In this document: positions 1-8,338 of the stretch, piece by piece
Layout: each line of letters begins with the position of its first letter
How positions within the stretch are numbered: position 1 is the first letter of the stretch
Source: Streptomyces sp. STR69
Lineage (GTDB): Bacteria > Actinomycetota > Actinomycetes > Streptomycetales > Streptomycetaceae
Assembly (NCBI RefSeq): GCF_024519455.1
Contig: NZ_JALJRY010000002.1
Location: forward strand, 207,966 to 271,965
DNA length: 64,000 nt
Direction of reading: 5' to 3'
The notes under the pieces: model-generated
What the model saw: only the letters and a program-made list of their open reading frames with translations
What the model was told of the DNA's origin: nothing
The model's database searches: none
Made by a program: the position numbers and the translations under genes

Positions 1-140
1 CCCCCGGCGGACCCCGCCACGCGCGTCCTGCGAAGGATGCGTGCCTGTGCGCCGCGGCAGCCGTTGCGACCGTCGACGTTCCGCGGGTCTCCGCCTGCCG
101 GGACGTTGCCGGAGGCCCAAGACCGGTGGGGTGAGCCGGG

Positions 141-605
141 TCAGCCGCCGGTCGGATCGTAGGAGCTGATGACGTAGAGGGCCTCGTCGTCTATGGCGTT
201 CTTGTCCCCGTCCAACGTGATCCGCAGAGGGTGCCCGTCGGCCGCGTACTCCGCCTCCGCCGTGTCCGCGTGGTCGCGGCGGGCCTGGTCCAGTCTCTTC
301 AACAGCTCGCCCATCGTGGGCACTTGACCGGGCAGTTCGCGTGACTGCCGTCGGCTGTCCGCGTCGATGCCCGTCACCTGCGCCACCGTGCCGTCCCGGA
401 CCTTCACCCGGAAGGTCCCCGCCAGGACCTGGGTGGTCGAGGTCAGCGTGTAGTCGTACGAGGCGGGCTCCTCCCAGGTGGTCTCCGCCTTGCCCGCCTC
501 CACGGAGGCCGACGGCCCGGAGGCGCAGGCAGTGGCCACGCACAGCAGAGTCCCTGCCAATGCGGCAGCGGACACGGAATACGGACGGGGACGTGCGGCC
601 GTCAT
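141..605 (-). CDS. DUF6174-family lipoprotein
   Basis: Predicted 154-residue exported lipoprotein of unknown function. The N-terminus has basic residues, a hydrophobic stretch and a lipobox-like LLCVATAC ending in the probable lipidated Cys near residue 27. The mature part, with a YDYTL start and an 'RITLDGDKNAIDDEALYVIS' end, resembles the DUF6174 family by memory of its pattern. An in-frame ATG 27 bases upstream is possible, but the chosen ATG is preceded by GAGGGAG at 5 bases and places the signal peptide correctly. It stands alone, separated from ycnI by a hairpin. Membrane anchoring is inferred; no function can be given. Confidence 0.8.
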   Translation of the reverse strand: MTAARPRPYSVSAAALAGTLLCVATACASGPSASVEAGKAETTWEEPASYDYTLTSTTQVLAGTFRVKVRDGTVAQVTGIDADSRRQSRELPGQVPTMGELLKRLDQARRDHADTAEAEYAADGHPLRITLDGDKNAIDDEALYVISSYDPTGG

Positions 606-672
606 GGTGGCTCCCTCGATGTCGAGTACCACTGTGACGCCGGCCGCCCGACCTACGTTCGTGGAGTAAGAG

Positions 673-711
673 GCCGTCGCCCCGGGGCAGTTGTGGCCCC
701 AGGGCGACGGC
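673..711 (-). terminator. Hairpin terminator downstream of ycnI
   Basis: A 10-bp perfect inverted repeat (GCCGTCGCCC / GGGCGACGGC) is extended inwards by GGGGC/GCCCC after a one-base bulge. It begins ten bases past the ycnI stop codon and precedes the lipoprotein gene. There is no clear U tract, which is common in Streptomyces terminators. Confidence 0.7.
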
Positions 712-720
712 TTTCGGACG

Positions 721-1464
721 TCAGCTCCGAGACGAGGCAGCTCGCCGTTTCACCAGCCACCACGCGCCGCCACCCAGTACGAGCAGGACGACGACGGTCA
801 CAGCGATCAGCGCGCCCGAGGACATGCCGTCGTCCTCGTCCGCGGCCGTGTCACTGGCGGCTGTCGAAGCGTCCGGTCGGGATGTCGCCGCAGAGGGAGT
901 GGGTTCCGCGGCGCTGGGTGTCGTGCTCTCGGTAGGGCTGGGGCTGACCGGCTTGGCGCCCGGGGCCGCGGCCTTCAGCTTCAGGACCGGCGCGGGCTCC
1001 TCGGGTTCCTCGCCACCGGTGGGCAGTTCGATCCAGCGGGAGATCTTCCCGTCGCTGTAGGTCTCGACGGTCTTGAAGACCAGTTCCTTCGCGTCCGGCA
1101 GCTGCCGGACCTTGATCGTGTGCTCGGCGTCGACTCCGGCCTTCAGTGCTGGGCCGCCAACGGTGTAGCCGTCGTCGGTGGCCGTCAGCTTCCACTTCTC
1201 GGGGGCCTGGCCGAGCGTCACGTCACCGGGGGTGACGCCTTCGGGGAGCACGATGCGCAGCGTGGTGAAACCGGCCGAGCTGGACTCCGCCTCGGACACG
1301 AAGCTGAGGGTGACGTTCTCGGCGAGCGCCTGGGGGCGGTCGGCCTCGACCTCCGCGTGGGCGGCGGCCGGTGCGGCCAGAGCGAGTGTGGCCGTCAGCG
1401 CGGCTGCGCCGGCGAGAGCGACACGGCCGCCGGCGCGCGCCAGCGGGTGGGTGGATGCGGACAC
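721..1464 (-). CDS. ycnI: YcnI family protein (DUF1775), copper-linked
   Basis: 247-residue secreted protein anchored by a C-terminal membrane segment. It has a signal peptide ending in AAPAAAHAEVE, so the mature protein would begin with the His of the HAEV motif that binds Cu(II) in characterised YcnI proteins. Then come the beta-rich DUF1775 domain (about residues 35-155), a Ser/Thr/Pro/Ala linker and one C-terminal transmembrane helix followed by Arg/Lys residues. The GTG start is chosen because it gives a normal signal peptide; the frame is open far upstream. It is the downstream partner of a His/Met-rich membrane protein, fitting a periplasmic copper-handling role. The metal role is family knowledge, not shown here. 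Confidence 0.88.
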   Translation of the reverse strand: MSASTHPLARAGGRVALAGAAALTATLALAAPAAAHAEVEADRPQALAENVTLSFVSEAESSSAGFTTLRIVLPEGVTPGDVTLGQAPEKWKLTATDDGYTVGGPALKAGVDAEHTIKVRQLPDAKELVFKTVETYSDGKISRWIELPTGGEEPEEPAPVLKLKAAAPGAKPVSPSPTESTTPSAAEPTPSAATSRPDASTAASDTAADEDDGMSSGALIAVTVVVLLVLGGGAWWLVKRRAASSRS

Positions 1465-2195
1465 AGGGGAACTCCTTGCTGGTACGGGAGGATCCGGTCC
1501 GGCAGGTGCCGGAACCGGTGAAGGACTGGAAGGCGTTCCCGCGGTGGTCCCCTGCGCACCACCGCGTGTTCCAGTACCTCCTCCCGCGCTTGTTTCGCCG
1601 CGAAGAACCCGTTCGTACGTGCCTCGGGCAGCCGGGGCAGCGCGCGGTCCGGTTCGGCCGGCGTCCGCGGCAGCACCTGGGCCAGGGCGGCAGCGGCGGC
1701 CCCGGCCAGCGTGCGCAGCGTGCCGAGCGCGGCCGTCATGCGTACGTCCGCCCGGTGCAGCAGCCAGGCCACCGTCAGCGCGGCGAACGTGTGCACGATC
1801 GTCATCGCCGCCCCGGCGTGGTGCCAGGCGTGCCCGTCCCCGGAGGCCGCGGCCATGTGCCCGGGGTGCATCGCGTGCGGCATCGCCGTCGAGGCGTCGC
1901 CGGCCGTGGCGGACAGGGCGAGATGCAGCAGGCCCTGCATGGCCAGCGTGGCCATGACCGTCGCGACCGGCGCGTAGCGGCGACGGGCGAGCGGCCAGAC
2001 CGCCGCGAACTGAGCCGCGATCAGTACACCCACCAGCCGCCAGGGCACCGTGCCTTCGGCGATCGCGTGATGCCCGAAGGTCGCGAGCACGGTGCCGAGC
2101 ACGGCGAACAGGCCGGCCCGCGCACACGCTCCCGCGTGGCCGGCCCGGCCTGCTCCGGCACGTTCCTGGTACCCGGTCACGTGATCAGGTGGCAC
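1395..2195 (-). CDS. His/Met-rich multi-pass membrane protein
   Basis: 266-residue protein with roughly four hydrophobic helices in the first 180 residues. Between two of them lies a loop rich in His and Met (PHAMHPGHMAAASGDGHAWHH) of the kind that could bind copper. It sits directly upstream of ycnI in the same direction, a usual arrangement for this pair in streptomycetes. The last 45 or so residues after VVRRGPP are Pro/Arg-rich, look non-native and overlap the ycnI start by 70 bases, so an original stop just after VVRRGPP may have been lost by a frameshift or point change. The start is uncertain; no strong ribosome site is visible. Function unknown; a copper role is inference from context. 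Confidence 0.65.
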   Translation of the reverse strand: MPPDHVTGYQERAGAGRAGHAGACARAGLFAVLGTVLATFGHHAIAEGTVPWRLVGVLIAAQFAAVWPLARRRYAPVATVMATLAMQGLLHLALSATAGDASTAMPHAMHPGHMAAASGDGHAWHHAGAAMTIVHTFAALTVAWLLHRADVRMTAALGTLRTLAGAAAAALAQVLPRTPAEPDRALPRLPEARTNGFFAAKQAREEVLEHAVVRRGPPRERLPVLHRFRHLPDRILPYQQGVPLCPHPPTRWRAPAAVSLSPAQPR

Positions 2196-2224
2196 GGTCG
2201 CCCATCATCCCCTACTGGGCGTTC

Positions 2225-2544
2225 TCACGACCGCGCGCCGAACGCCTCGGCCGGCAGCTCGGGCGTGCGGGCAGGTAGACGTAGAGGTAGGGGTGGGGCC
2301 GTGGGGGTCGACGACCCCGGTACGCACCGCGCCGGGGATGAAGCCGCGCATCACCATGAAGGACCGCAGATCCGCCTTGTACGTCCGCCAGGCAGGTACC
2401 GATAGGCAGGCCGACGACCGCGGCAATGCCCCCGTAGGGAAGGAAGACCAGGGCCACGGGGACGCCGAAGAGCACGGCGATGACCCACCGGACTCGCGGG
2501 GCGGTCAGACGTTCGTCGTGGACGAGCCGGCTGGTGGAGGTCAC
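2225..2544 (-). pseudogene. Degraded DUF3093-family gene
   Basis: Remnant of a small membrane protein gene. The first part reads MTSTSRLVHDERLTAPR followed by one hydrophobic helix, as in the N-terminus of DUF3093 proteins. The frame then loses its central part and continues in another frame with TYKADLRSFMVMRGFIPGAV and VDPHGPTP, matching the family's C-terminal half. A further shift is needed to reach PYLYVYLPAR and another to reach RTPELPAEAFGAR and a stop. At least two frameshifts plus an internal deletion are therefore required. Its 5' end meets the truncated end of the CDF pseudogene within about 30 bases. Confidence 0.6.
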
Positions 2545-2576
2545 GCGCGTTCACTTCGTCGTATACGTCGGGTCGG

Positions 2577-3350
2577 GTGGGACTGTTCACGGACGCGGCG
2601 CACACGCTCACCGACGCCGCCTCGATCCGTGCTCGCCCTGATCGCGATGCGACTGGCCGCGCGCCCGGCCCGCGGCGGCTTCACCTACGGCCTCAAGCGC
2701 GCCGAGATCCTCTCCGCCCAGGCCAACGGGCTGACCCTGCTGCTCGGTACGTGGCCGGCCTACGAGGCGATCCGCCGGCTGGCCGACCCGCCGGAGGTCG
2801 AGGGCGGGCCGATGCTGGGCACCGCGCTCGTCGGCATCGTGGTGAACGTGGTGGCCGCCTGGTGCATCTCCAAGGCCAACCGCACCCCGCTGAACGTCGA
2901 GGGCGCCTACCAGCACATCCTCAACGACCTGTTCGCCTTCGTCGGCACCGCGATCGCCGCGCTGATCATCGTCCTGACGGGCTTCACGCGCGTCGACCCC
3001 ATCGCCACGCTGGTCGTCGTCGCCCTCATGTTCAAGGCGGGCTACGGGCTCATCCGCGAGTCGGGCCGCATCTTCCTGGAGGCGGCGCCCGCGGACATCG
3101 ACCCGGACGCGCTGGGCGACAGGCTCGTCGCCCAGCCGACCGTCGTCGAGGTCCACGACCTGCACATCTGGTAGAGCACCTCCGGGCAGACCGCCCTCGC
3201 GGCCCACGTCCTGGTCGAGGCCGGCGGCGACTGTCACGCCGTCCGCCGCGACCTGGAGAAACTCCTCCAGCACGACTACGGCATCACCCACACCACCCTC
3301 CAGGCCGACCACGCACCGGAGAACGTGCTCCAGGTGGCACTCCCGGGCGA
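2577..3350 (+). pseudogene. Broken CDF cation-efflux transporter
   Basis: Cation diffusion facilitator remnant. The first part reads GLFTDAAHTLTDAASI, equivalent to the metal-site helix (HMLTDA-type) of CDF proteins. One extra C near 2627 shifts the frame. The next frame then reads VLALIAMRLAARPARG and continues through several membrane segments to VHDLHIW. At 3172 an in-frame TAG replaces the Glu codon expected after HIW, and the same frame goes on with SGQTALAAHVLVE and a normal cytoplasmic C-terminal domain. The N-terminal helices I and II are missing. Three independent lesions (truncation, frameshift, nonsense) make a functional product unlikely. The C-terminal boundary is approximate. 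Confidence 0.85.
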
Positions 3351-3434
3351 CCGGTCACCGGGAGCGGCGTACGCCTTGGATCCGGTGGTGCGCCACCACG
3401 GAACGGACAGGGCCGCGATTGCCGGCGCCCCCGC

Positions 3435-4082
3435 TCACACGGACTTCCCGCCCGTGCACACGGCACCCGGCTCCGGAGTCTGCTTGCCCTGCACGTACTT
3501 GGCGAGGAACTCCCGCACACGCGGATCCGACGCGGACTTCACACCCAGCTGCTTGCCCCAGGCGGACACGACGATGGGGGAGGACTGGTCGGCGTAGGGG
3601 CTCATCAGGGTGTACGGGGTCTGCTTCACCAGCGTCTGCAAGGCACTGACGTCCTTGGCGGTGGCCTTGTCGGTGTAGGTGACCCAGACCGCGCCGTGCT
3701 CCAGGGAGTGCACGGCGTTGGCTTCGTCGATCTCCTGGGCGTACACGTCGCCGTTGCAGTTCATCCAGGTCGGGTCGTGGTCCCCGCCGGTCGCGGGCGA
3801 CATCTTGTAGGTGACCGGGGTGCTGACGTGGTTGCGGCCCAGGTTCTTCCAGGACTTCTCGCCCTTGACCGGGGTGGCGGCAGCCTGTTCCCTCGCGTCC
3901 TGCTTCTTCTTGTTGTCCAGGAGGAAGTACCAGGTGCCGCCGACGAGTCCGGCGACGATGAGCCCGCTCAGGGTGACGGTGAGGATCCGGTTGCGGCGTT
4001 CGCGTGCGGCTTCGGCGCGACGCATTTCCTCTATCTTGGCGCGGCGTTCGGCACGCTGTGCTTTGGCTCCGGCGGAACCCAT
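3435..4082 (-). CDS. DUF3105 domain-containing membrane protein
   Basis: 215 residues. A basic, Arg/Ala/Glu-rich cytoplasmic N-terminus (about residues 1-35) precedes one transmembrane helix (LTVTLSGLIVAGLVGGTWYF). The extracytoplasmic DUF3105 domain follows, with the family signature YKMSPATGGDHDPTWMNC and HSLEHGAVWVTY. The His, Cys and Tyr residues of these motifs look able to bind metal, but no role is established. The frame is open 65 codons upstream; the ATG at MGSAGAKAQ is chosen because homologous proteins begin so. It lies between a dead CDF transporter gene and a small membrane protein gene, suggesting an old cation-handling cluster. Confidence 0.88.
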   Translation of the reverse strand: MGSAGAKAQRAERRAKIEEMRRAEAARERRNRILTVTLSGLIVAGLVGGTWYFLLDNKKKQDAREQAAATPVKGEKSWKNLGRNHVSTPVTYKMSPATGGDHDPTWMNCNGDVYAQEIDEANAVHSLEHGAVWVTYTDKATAKDVSALQTLVKQTPYTLMSPYADQSSPIVVSAWGKQLGVKSASDPRVREFLAKYVQGKQTPEPGAVCTGGKSV

Positions 4083-4233
4083 GGCATGTCCTTGTCCCCG
4101 TCGTGCGTGAAAGGCACGACGGTGCGGTCGAGCGGTCGGTGGGCAGCCCGCGTTCCCGCGATACGGAGGCGGGGACGGGGCAGGAAGGATCGGCGGGCGC
4201 GGCCACAGAGGCAGCCGCGCGGAGCACACCGGC

Positions 4234-4656
4234 CTAGATCCGCTGAACCTGCAGTTGGTGAATGCCGGGGGTGACACCGCGGGTCCGCGCTGACCCGCGC
4301 GGGGGTGCAGTCGCTGCCTTCAGGACAGCCGCAGCCAGGTCAACCGCCTTGGCCGGCGGCACCGGAGTCGGCGAGGTGGCGCCCGTGACGGCCCGGACCA
4401 CGGGACGGCAGCCCGCATCGCCAGGACCATGCGCCGGGCCCGGGCACTCGTGCTCCCAGCCCGGCTCGGAGACCGTGTCCACAGTGATCGCCACGACCGG
4501 CACGGGCATCCCGCCCGCCGCGACCGTCTCGTCCGCGATGTGCGCGCACACCGGGAGCACCGCCACCGCGGCGACGAGGAGGGCGACGCAGCGCAGCGCG
4601 AGAAGCGAGCCGACGCGTCGTGACACGCCCCTGAACCCCCTGCGCCATTTCCTCAT
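4234..4656 (-). CDS. Small membrane-anchored hypothetical protein
   Basis: 140 residues with a basic N-terminus, one hydrophobic segment (ALRCVALLVAAVAVLPVCAH) and a Pro/Ala-rich tail ending HQLQVQRI. There are three Cys in the exported part. Proteins of this pattern recur beside DUF3105/CDF genes in streptomycetes as far as I recall. Same strand as the DUF3105 gene and about 150 bases upstream of it, so co-transcription is possible. No function can be assigned. Confidence 0.55.
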   Translation of the reverse strand: MRKWRRGFRGVSRRVGSLLALRCVALLVAAVAVLPVCAHIADETVAAGGMPVPVVAITVDTVSEPGWEHECPGPAHGPGDAGCRPVVRAVTGATSPTPVPPAKAVDLAAAVLKAATAPPRGSARTRGVTPGIHQLQVQRI

Positions 4657-5104
4657 CGCGCCAGATCGTAGCCAAGGCGCAGGTCGCCACGGAACGGAGG
4701 ATGCTCAGGAGGCGCCGCCAGGTCGTCGCGCCAGTGCTCGCCGACCGGCTGCTGTCACAGACAAGCAGAGGCCCCTTCCGGTTGTGTGCTGTTCGGGGCC
4801 TGTTTCAACCGCACTGGTGGTCCCACGCGCCGAGGTCGTAGCCCTCGCGAACCAGGCCGAGTGAAAGTCCGGTGGGCACGGCGTTCTGCATGGCTGCCAC
4901 TGTCTGTGATGCGCTGCGGGTTGACGGGCTCTGCAGGGGGCGCCGCGCGGGAAACCGGGCGGGTCGATGTCGCAGGCATAAGGAGCGGGCTGTCATTTGT
5001 CTCTCCCCGAATTCTCCCCAGGCACTCCCCAGAGCCCGTCATGGCTCTGTTTTCGGGAGGTGCGAGAGCAGAACACGCGACGGGCTTGAGGGGTGCTGCC
5101 TGGC
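4657..5104. other. Gene-free stretch with hairpin and possible recombinase scar
   Basis: No convincing gene in about 450 bases. It contains a 7-bp hairpin AGGCCCC/GGGGCCT at 4769-4801 followed by TTTC, terminator-like for plus-strand transcription although no plus gene ends here. At 5003-5022 a 20-base string matches, with one mismatch, the 3' end of the decayed tyrosine integrase at 41794-41813, suggesting a trace of another element. A 63-codon minus-strand frame (4805-4996) lacks recognisable homology. Confidence 0.4.
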
Positions 5105-6310
5105 CTAGAGCCAGTCCCGCCGCTTGAAAATCAGGTACAAGCTCACGCATACCACCCCCATCAGGCCGATCGCGAAGGGGTATCCGAAGCGCCAGCCCAA
5201 CTCCGGCATCCGATGGAAGTTCATCCCATAGATCGTCCCGACCAGCGTCGGCGCGAACAAAATCGCCGCCCACGACGAAATCTTCTTGATCTCCTCGTTC
5301 TGCTCGAACCCCGCCTCCGCCAACGCCCGCATCTCCGCGTTCTGTTGCTGGGTGACCAGGGTCGCGTTCACCGTGAGGATGTCCGCGAGGGCCTGGCGGA
5401 AGCTGTCGACCTGTTCGCTGGTGTGGGTGACGTGGTCGGCGACGTCGCGGAGGTAGCGCTGGAGTTCCTCGTCCGTGCCGTACTTTGCGAAGCCCGCCAT
5501 CAGGCTGTGCAGCATGCCCACCAGGGGGCGGGTGGCGCGCTGGAACTCGACCATTTCCCGGGAGAGTTCGTAGATGCGCCGGGAGACCGCCGGGTCGCCG
5601 CGGAAGACCTCCGTCTCGATCTCGTCGATGTCGGTCTGGACGCCGGCTACCACCGGCGCGTAGCCGTCGACGACCGCGTCGAGGATCGCGTACAGCACCG
5701 CCTCGGGGCCGAGGTTCAGCAACTCCGGTGATTCCTCCATGCGTTGGCGCACCGCCGACAGGTCGGGGGCCGCACCGTGCCGGACCGTGATCACGAAGTC
5801 CGGGCCGACGAAGACATGCAGTTCGCCGAAGTCGACCTCCTCCGGTGTGTCCAAGTACCGGGCGGCGCTGAGGACTACGAAGAGCGTGTCGCCGTAGCGT
5901 TCCAGCTTGGGACGCTGGTGGGCTTCCATCGCGTCCTCGACCGCCAGGGGGTGGAGGTCGAACTCGGCGGCCAGGGAGAGGAGTTCGCGTTCGGTGGGGC
6001 GGGCGAGGCCGATCCAGGCCATGCCGGACGGCTGTTCGCGCAGTTCGCGGAAGGTGTCGGCGAGGGTGTCCGGAGCCGAGACCCGCACCCCGTCCCGGTA
6101 CAGCGCGGCCTGGACGACGCTGCCCGCGTCGGAGGGTTCGGAGAGGGGTGCGTCGGTGGCGGAGGGCGGGGGCTCGGGCCTGGGGGCCGGGGGCGGGGCG
6201 GGCGTGCGGCGCCAGCCGGACTTCCTGGCGGCCCTGCCGATCCTGCCGGTGCCGGCGATCCTGTCGGTCCAGCCGTTCTTCGAGGTGGGGCGGGCGCGTC
6301 GCTGGGGCAT
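5105..6310 (-). CDS. corA: CorA-type magnesium/cobalt channel
   Basis: 401-residue Mg2+/Co2+ transport protein of the CorA family. The first 75 residues are basic and Pro-rich and look like an added, poorly conserved extension. The long cytoplasmic alpha/beta and coiled-helix region follows. The C-terminus has two transmembrane helices with the GMN selectivity motif (GTIYGMNFHRMPEL) between them and a basic KRRDWL end. The length exceeds the usual 320-370 residues because of the N-terminal extension, so a later start is possible, though the visible ATG at MPQRRARP is plausible. Transcribed alone. Expected to form a pentameric inner-membrane channel. Confidence 0.9.
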   Translation of the reverse strand: MPQRRARPTSKNGWTDRIAGTGRIGRAARKSGWRRTPAPPPAPRPEPPPSATDAPLSEPSDAGSVVQAALYRDGVRVSAPDTLADTFRELREQPSGMAWIGLARPTERELLSLAAEFDLHPLAVEDAMEAHQRPKLERYGDTLFVVLSAARYLDTPEEVDFGELHVFVGPDFVITVRHGAAPDLSAVRQRMEESPELLNLGPEAVLYAILDAVVDGYAPVVAGVQTDIDEIETEVFRGDPAVSRRIYELSREMVEFQRATRPLVGMLHSLMAGFAKYGTDEELQRYLRDVADHVTHTSEQVDSFRQALADILTVNATLVTQQQNAEMRALAEAGFEQNEEIKKISSWAAILFAPTLVGTIYGMNFHRMPELGWRFGYPFAIGLMGVVCVSLYLIFKRRDWL

Positions 6311-6340
6311 CGCGGTGCCTCTCGATCGGGCCTATGACTA

Positions 6341-6360
6341 CGTCTGCGTCTGCGTCTGCG
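6341..6360. repeat. CGTCTG hexamer repeat
   Basis: Just over three tandem copies of CGTCTG, 31 bases upstream of the corA start codon. It is a short microsatellite in the 5' leader or promoter of corA. No regulatory role can be shown; copy-number variation would be easy to see between strains. Confidence 0.6.
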
Positions 6361-6498
6361 TGATCACGGAGCACGAGCAGGATATACGGGGCAAACGCCC
6401 CGGGCGTCGGAACGGGCTCCGGAAATCGGTGAGAGTGGTGAGCGCGGTGAGGGGGTTGCGGACCGAAGGTGTCCGCAATCGTCGCTAGCGTGCGGAGT

Positions 6499-7620
6499 GT
6501 GACCAAGGCGAAGACTCCGACCGCTCCCGTACTCGACCTCCGCGCTCTCAGCCGCGCCACCCTCGACCGGCAGCTCCTCCTGCGCCGCTCCGCCCTCCCC
6601 GCGCACGCCGCCGTCGAGCATCTCCTCGGCCTCCAGGCCCAGAACGTCAAGCCGCCGTACTACGCGCTCGCCGCCCGCCTGGACGGCTTCACGCCCGGGG
6701 CGCTGTCCGGGCTGATGGCGGAGCGAGAGGTCGTACGGATCGTCACCATGCGGTCCACCATCCACACCCACACGGCCGCTGACGCGCTCACCCTGCGCCC
6801 GCTGGTGCAGGCCGCCCGCGATCGTGAGCTGGGCGCCTTCCGCAAGGGGCTCGTCGGCGTCGACCTGGACCGGCTCGCCGTACTCGCCCGTGAACTCGTC
6901 GAGGCCGAGCCGCGCACCATGAAGGAGTTGCGCGAGGCGCTGCTCGTCGAGTGGCCCGACGCCGACCCGCAGGCCCTCGCGATCGCCGCCCGCTGCACGC
7001 TCCCGCTCGTCCAGGTCACCCCGCGCGGACTGTGGGGCCGGAGCGGCCAGGTCGCGCTCACCACCGCCGAGCACTGGCTCGACCGACCCGCCGAACCCGT
7101 GCCCACCCCCGACGCGACCGTGCTGCGCTATCTCGCCGCCTTCGGCCCGGCCTCCGTCAAGGACATGCAGACCTGGGCCGGCCTGACCCGGCTGCGCGAG
7201 GCCTTCGAGCGACTGCGCCCGCGACTCGCCACCTTCTACGACCCGAACGGCGTCGAACTCTTCGACCTCCCGGACGCGCCCCGCCCCGCCGCCGACACCC
7301 CGGCCCCGCCGCGCTTCCTGCCCGAGTTCGACAACCTGCTCCTCTCCCACGCCGACCGCACCCGGGTCGTACCGGCCGAGTACTGGGGCCGCGCCTGGCA
7401 GGGCAACGTCGCCCACCGCACGTTCCTGGTCGACGGCTTCCTCGCTGGCGTCTGGAAGATCGAAGACGCCGACGGCCATCACCACCTCGTCATCGAACCC
7501 TTCGGCAAGCTGACCAAGGTCGAGAAGGACGACGTGACCGCCGAAGGGGCGCGGATGCTCGACACCATGCACCCGGGGACGTCGTACGACATCCGGTTCG
7601 GGACCGTCGTAGGGCAGTAG
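6499..7620 (+). CDS. Winged-helix DNA-binding (HTH_42/AlkX-like) protein
   Basis: 373 residues. The N-terminal pattern LDLRALSRATLDRQLLLRR followed by VEHLLGLQAQNVKPPYYAL and later IVTMRSTIHTHTA is characteristic of the winged-helix superfamily PF06224, which includes DNA-glycosylase-like members such as AlkX/YcaQ. The C-terminal part (FLPEFDNLLLSHADRTRV ... TFLVDGFLAGVWKIE) matches the usual end of the family. A GTG at 6469 is an alternative start ten codons upstream; neither has a strong ribosome site. A role in recognising damaged or cross-linked DNA is family inference only. Confidence 0.82.
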   Translation: MTKAKTPTAPVLDLRALSRATLDRQLLLRRSALPAHAAVEHLLGLQAQNVKPPYYALAARLDGFTPGALSGLMAEREVVRIVTMRSTIHTHTAADALTLRPLVQAARDRELGAFRKGLVGVDLDRLAVLARELVEAEPRTMKELREALLVEWPDADPQALAIAARCTLPLVQVTPRGLWGRSGQVALTTAEHWLDRPAEPVPTPDATVLRYLAAFGPASVKDMQTWAGLTRLREAFERLRPRLATFYDPNGVELFDLPDAPRPAADTPAPPRFLPEFDNLLLSHADRTRVVPAEYWGRAWQGNVAHRTFLVDGFLAGVWKIEDADGHHHLVIEPFGKLTKVEKDDVTAEGARMLDTMHPGTSYDIRFGTVVGQ

Positions 7621-7624
7621 AGGT

Positions 7625-8272
7625 TCAGTCCGCGCGGCCCGTCACCGCGACCGTCACGCCCAGGCCGATCATCGTGCAGCCGCCCGCGCCGCCGATCAGG
7701 GACAGACGGCGGTCGGAGCCGGCGAACCAGGTGCGGGCCGCCGAGGCCGTCAGGCCCCACAGGGTGTCCGTGACCAGGCCGATGGAGATCGGGATGAGGC
7801 CCAGCAGGAGCATCTGGAGCGGGACATGGCCCGCCGAGTGGTTCACGAACTGGGGGAGTACGGCGGCGAAGAACACCACGCCCTTGGGGTTGGTGACGCC
7901 GACGAGGGCGCCGTCGAGGACCGTGCGGAGGTCGCCGCGCGGTTCCGCCGTGGCGGCCGTCCGCATCGCCGAGGCCTTCAGGTCCTTGCGGTGGCGGAAG
8001 GCCTGGACCCCGAGGTACACGAGGTAGGCCGCGCCCGCGAGTTTCACCGTCAGGTAGATCGTGACCGACCGCTCCACCAACGAGCCGATGCCGAACGCCA
8101 CCGCCGCCACCAGGACGTACGAGCCGAAGACGTTGCCGATCGCCGTCGCCACCGCCGTGCGGCGGCCGTGGGCGAGCGCGCGGCCGATGACGAACAGGAC
8201 ACTCGGCCCCGGGATCACGATCACCAGCAGCGACATCGCCGCGAAGGCGAGAAAACGGTCCGTGGACACCAT
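7625..8272 (-). CDS. LysE/RhtB family exporter
   Basis: 215-residue membrane protein with the usual six hydrophobic segments of the LysE superfamily. The N-terminal signature VIVIPGPSVLFVIGRALAHG contains the conserved PGP motif, and the centre has GVTNPKGVVFFAAVLPQF, also typical. Family members export amino acids or related small molecules. The gene is divergent from a LysR regulator with a 66-base gap, an arrangement that predicts LysR-controlled efflux. Substrate unknown. The start is the ATG 66 bases before the LysR start on the other strand. Confidence 0.9.
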   Translation of the reverse strand: MVSTDRFLAFAAMSLLVIVIPGPSVLFVIGRALAHGRRTAVATAIGNVFGSYVLVAAVAFGIGSLVERSVTIYLTVKLAGAAYLVYLGVQAFRHRKDLKASAMRTAATAEPRGDLRTVLDGALVGVTNPKGVVFFAAVLPQFVNHSAGHVPLQMLLLGLIPISIGLVTDTLWGLTASAARTWFAGSDRRLSLIGGAGGCTMIGLGVTVAVTGRAD

Positions 8273-8280
8273 GCCTGTCA

Positions 8281-8294
8281 CCCCTATCGAGGGG
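8281..8294. promoter_or_regulatory. Putative LysR operator between lysE and lysR genes
   Basis: CCCCT-ATCG-AGGGG is a perfect inverted repeat in the 66-base intergenic region. Its right arm also pairs imperfectly with GAGCCCCCTC at 8317-8326. The position between divergent genes suits an autoregulatory LysR site, but the classical T-N11-A box is not obvious, so this is tentative. Confidence 0.4.
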
Positions 8295-8338
8295 CTCATT
8301 GAAACAGGCGTCCGGGAGCCCCCTCTAGAGTCGAACCC

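Noticed and set aside
4805..4996. 63-codon minus-strand frame as a small gene
   Set aside because: No ribosome site, no recognisable family and Arg-rich start; left as gene-free DNA.
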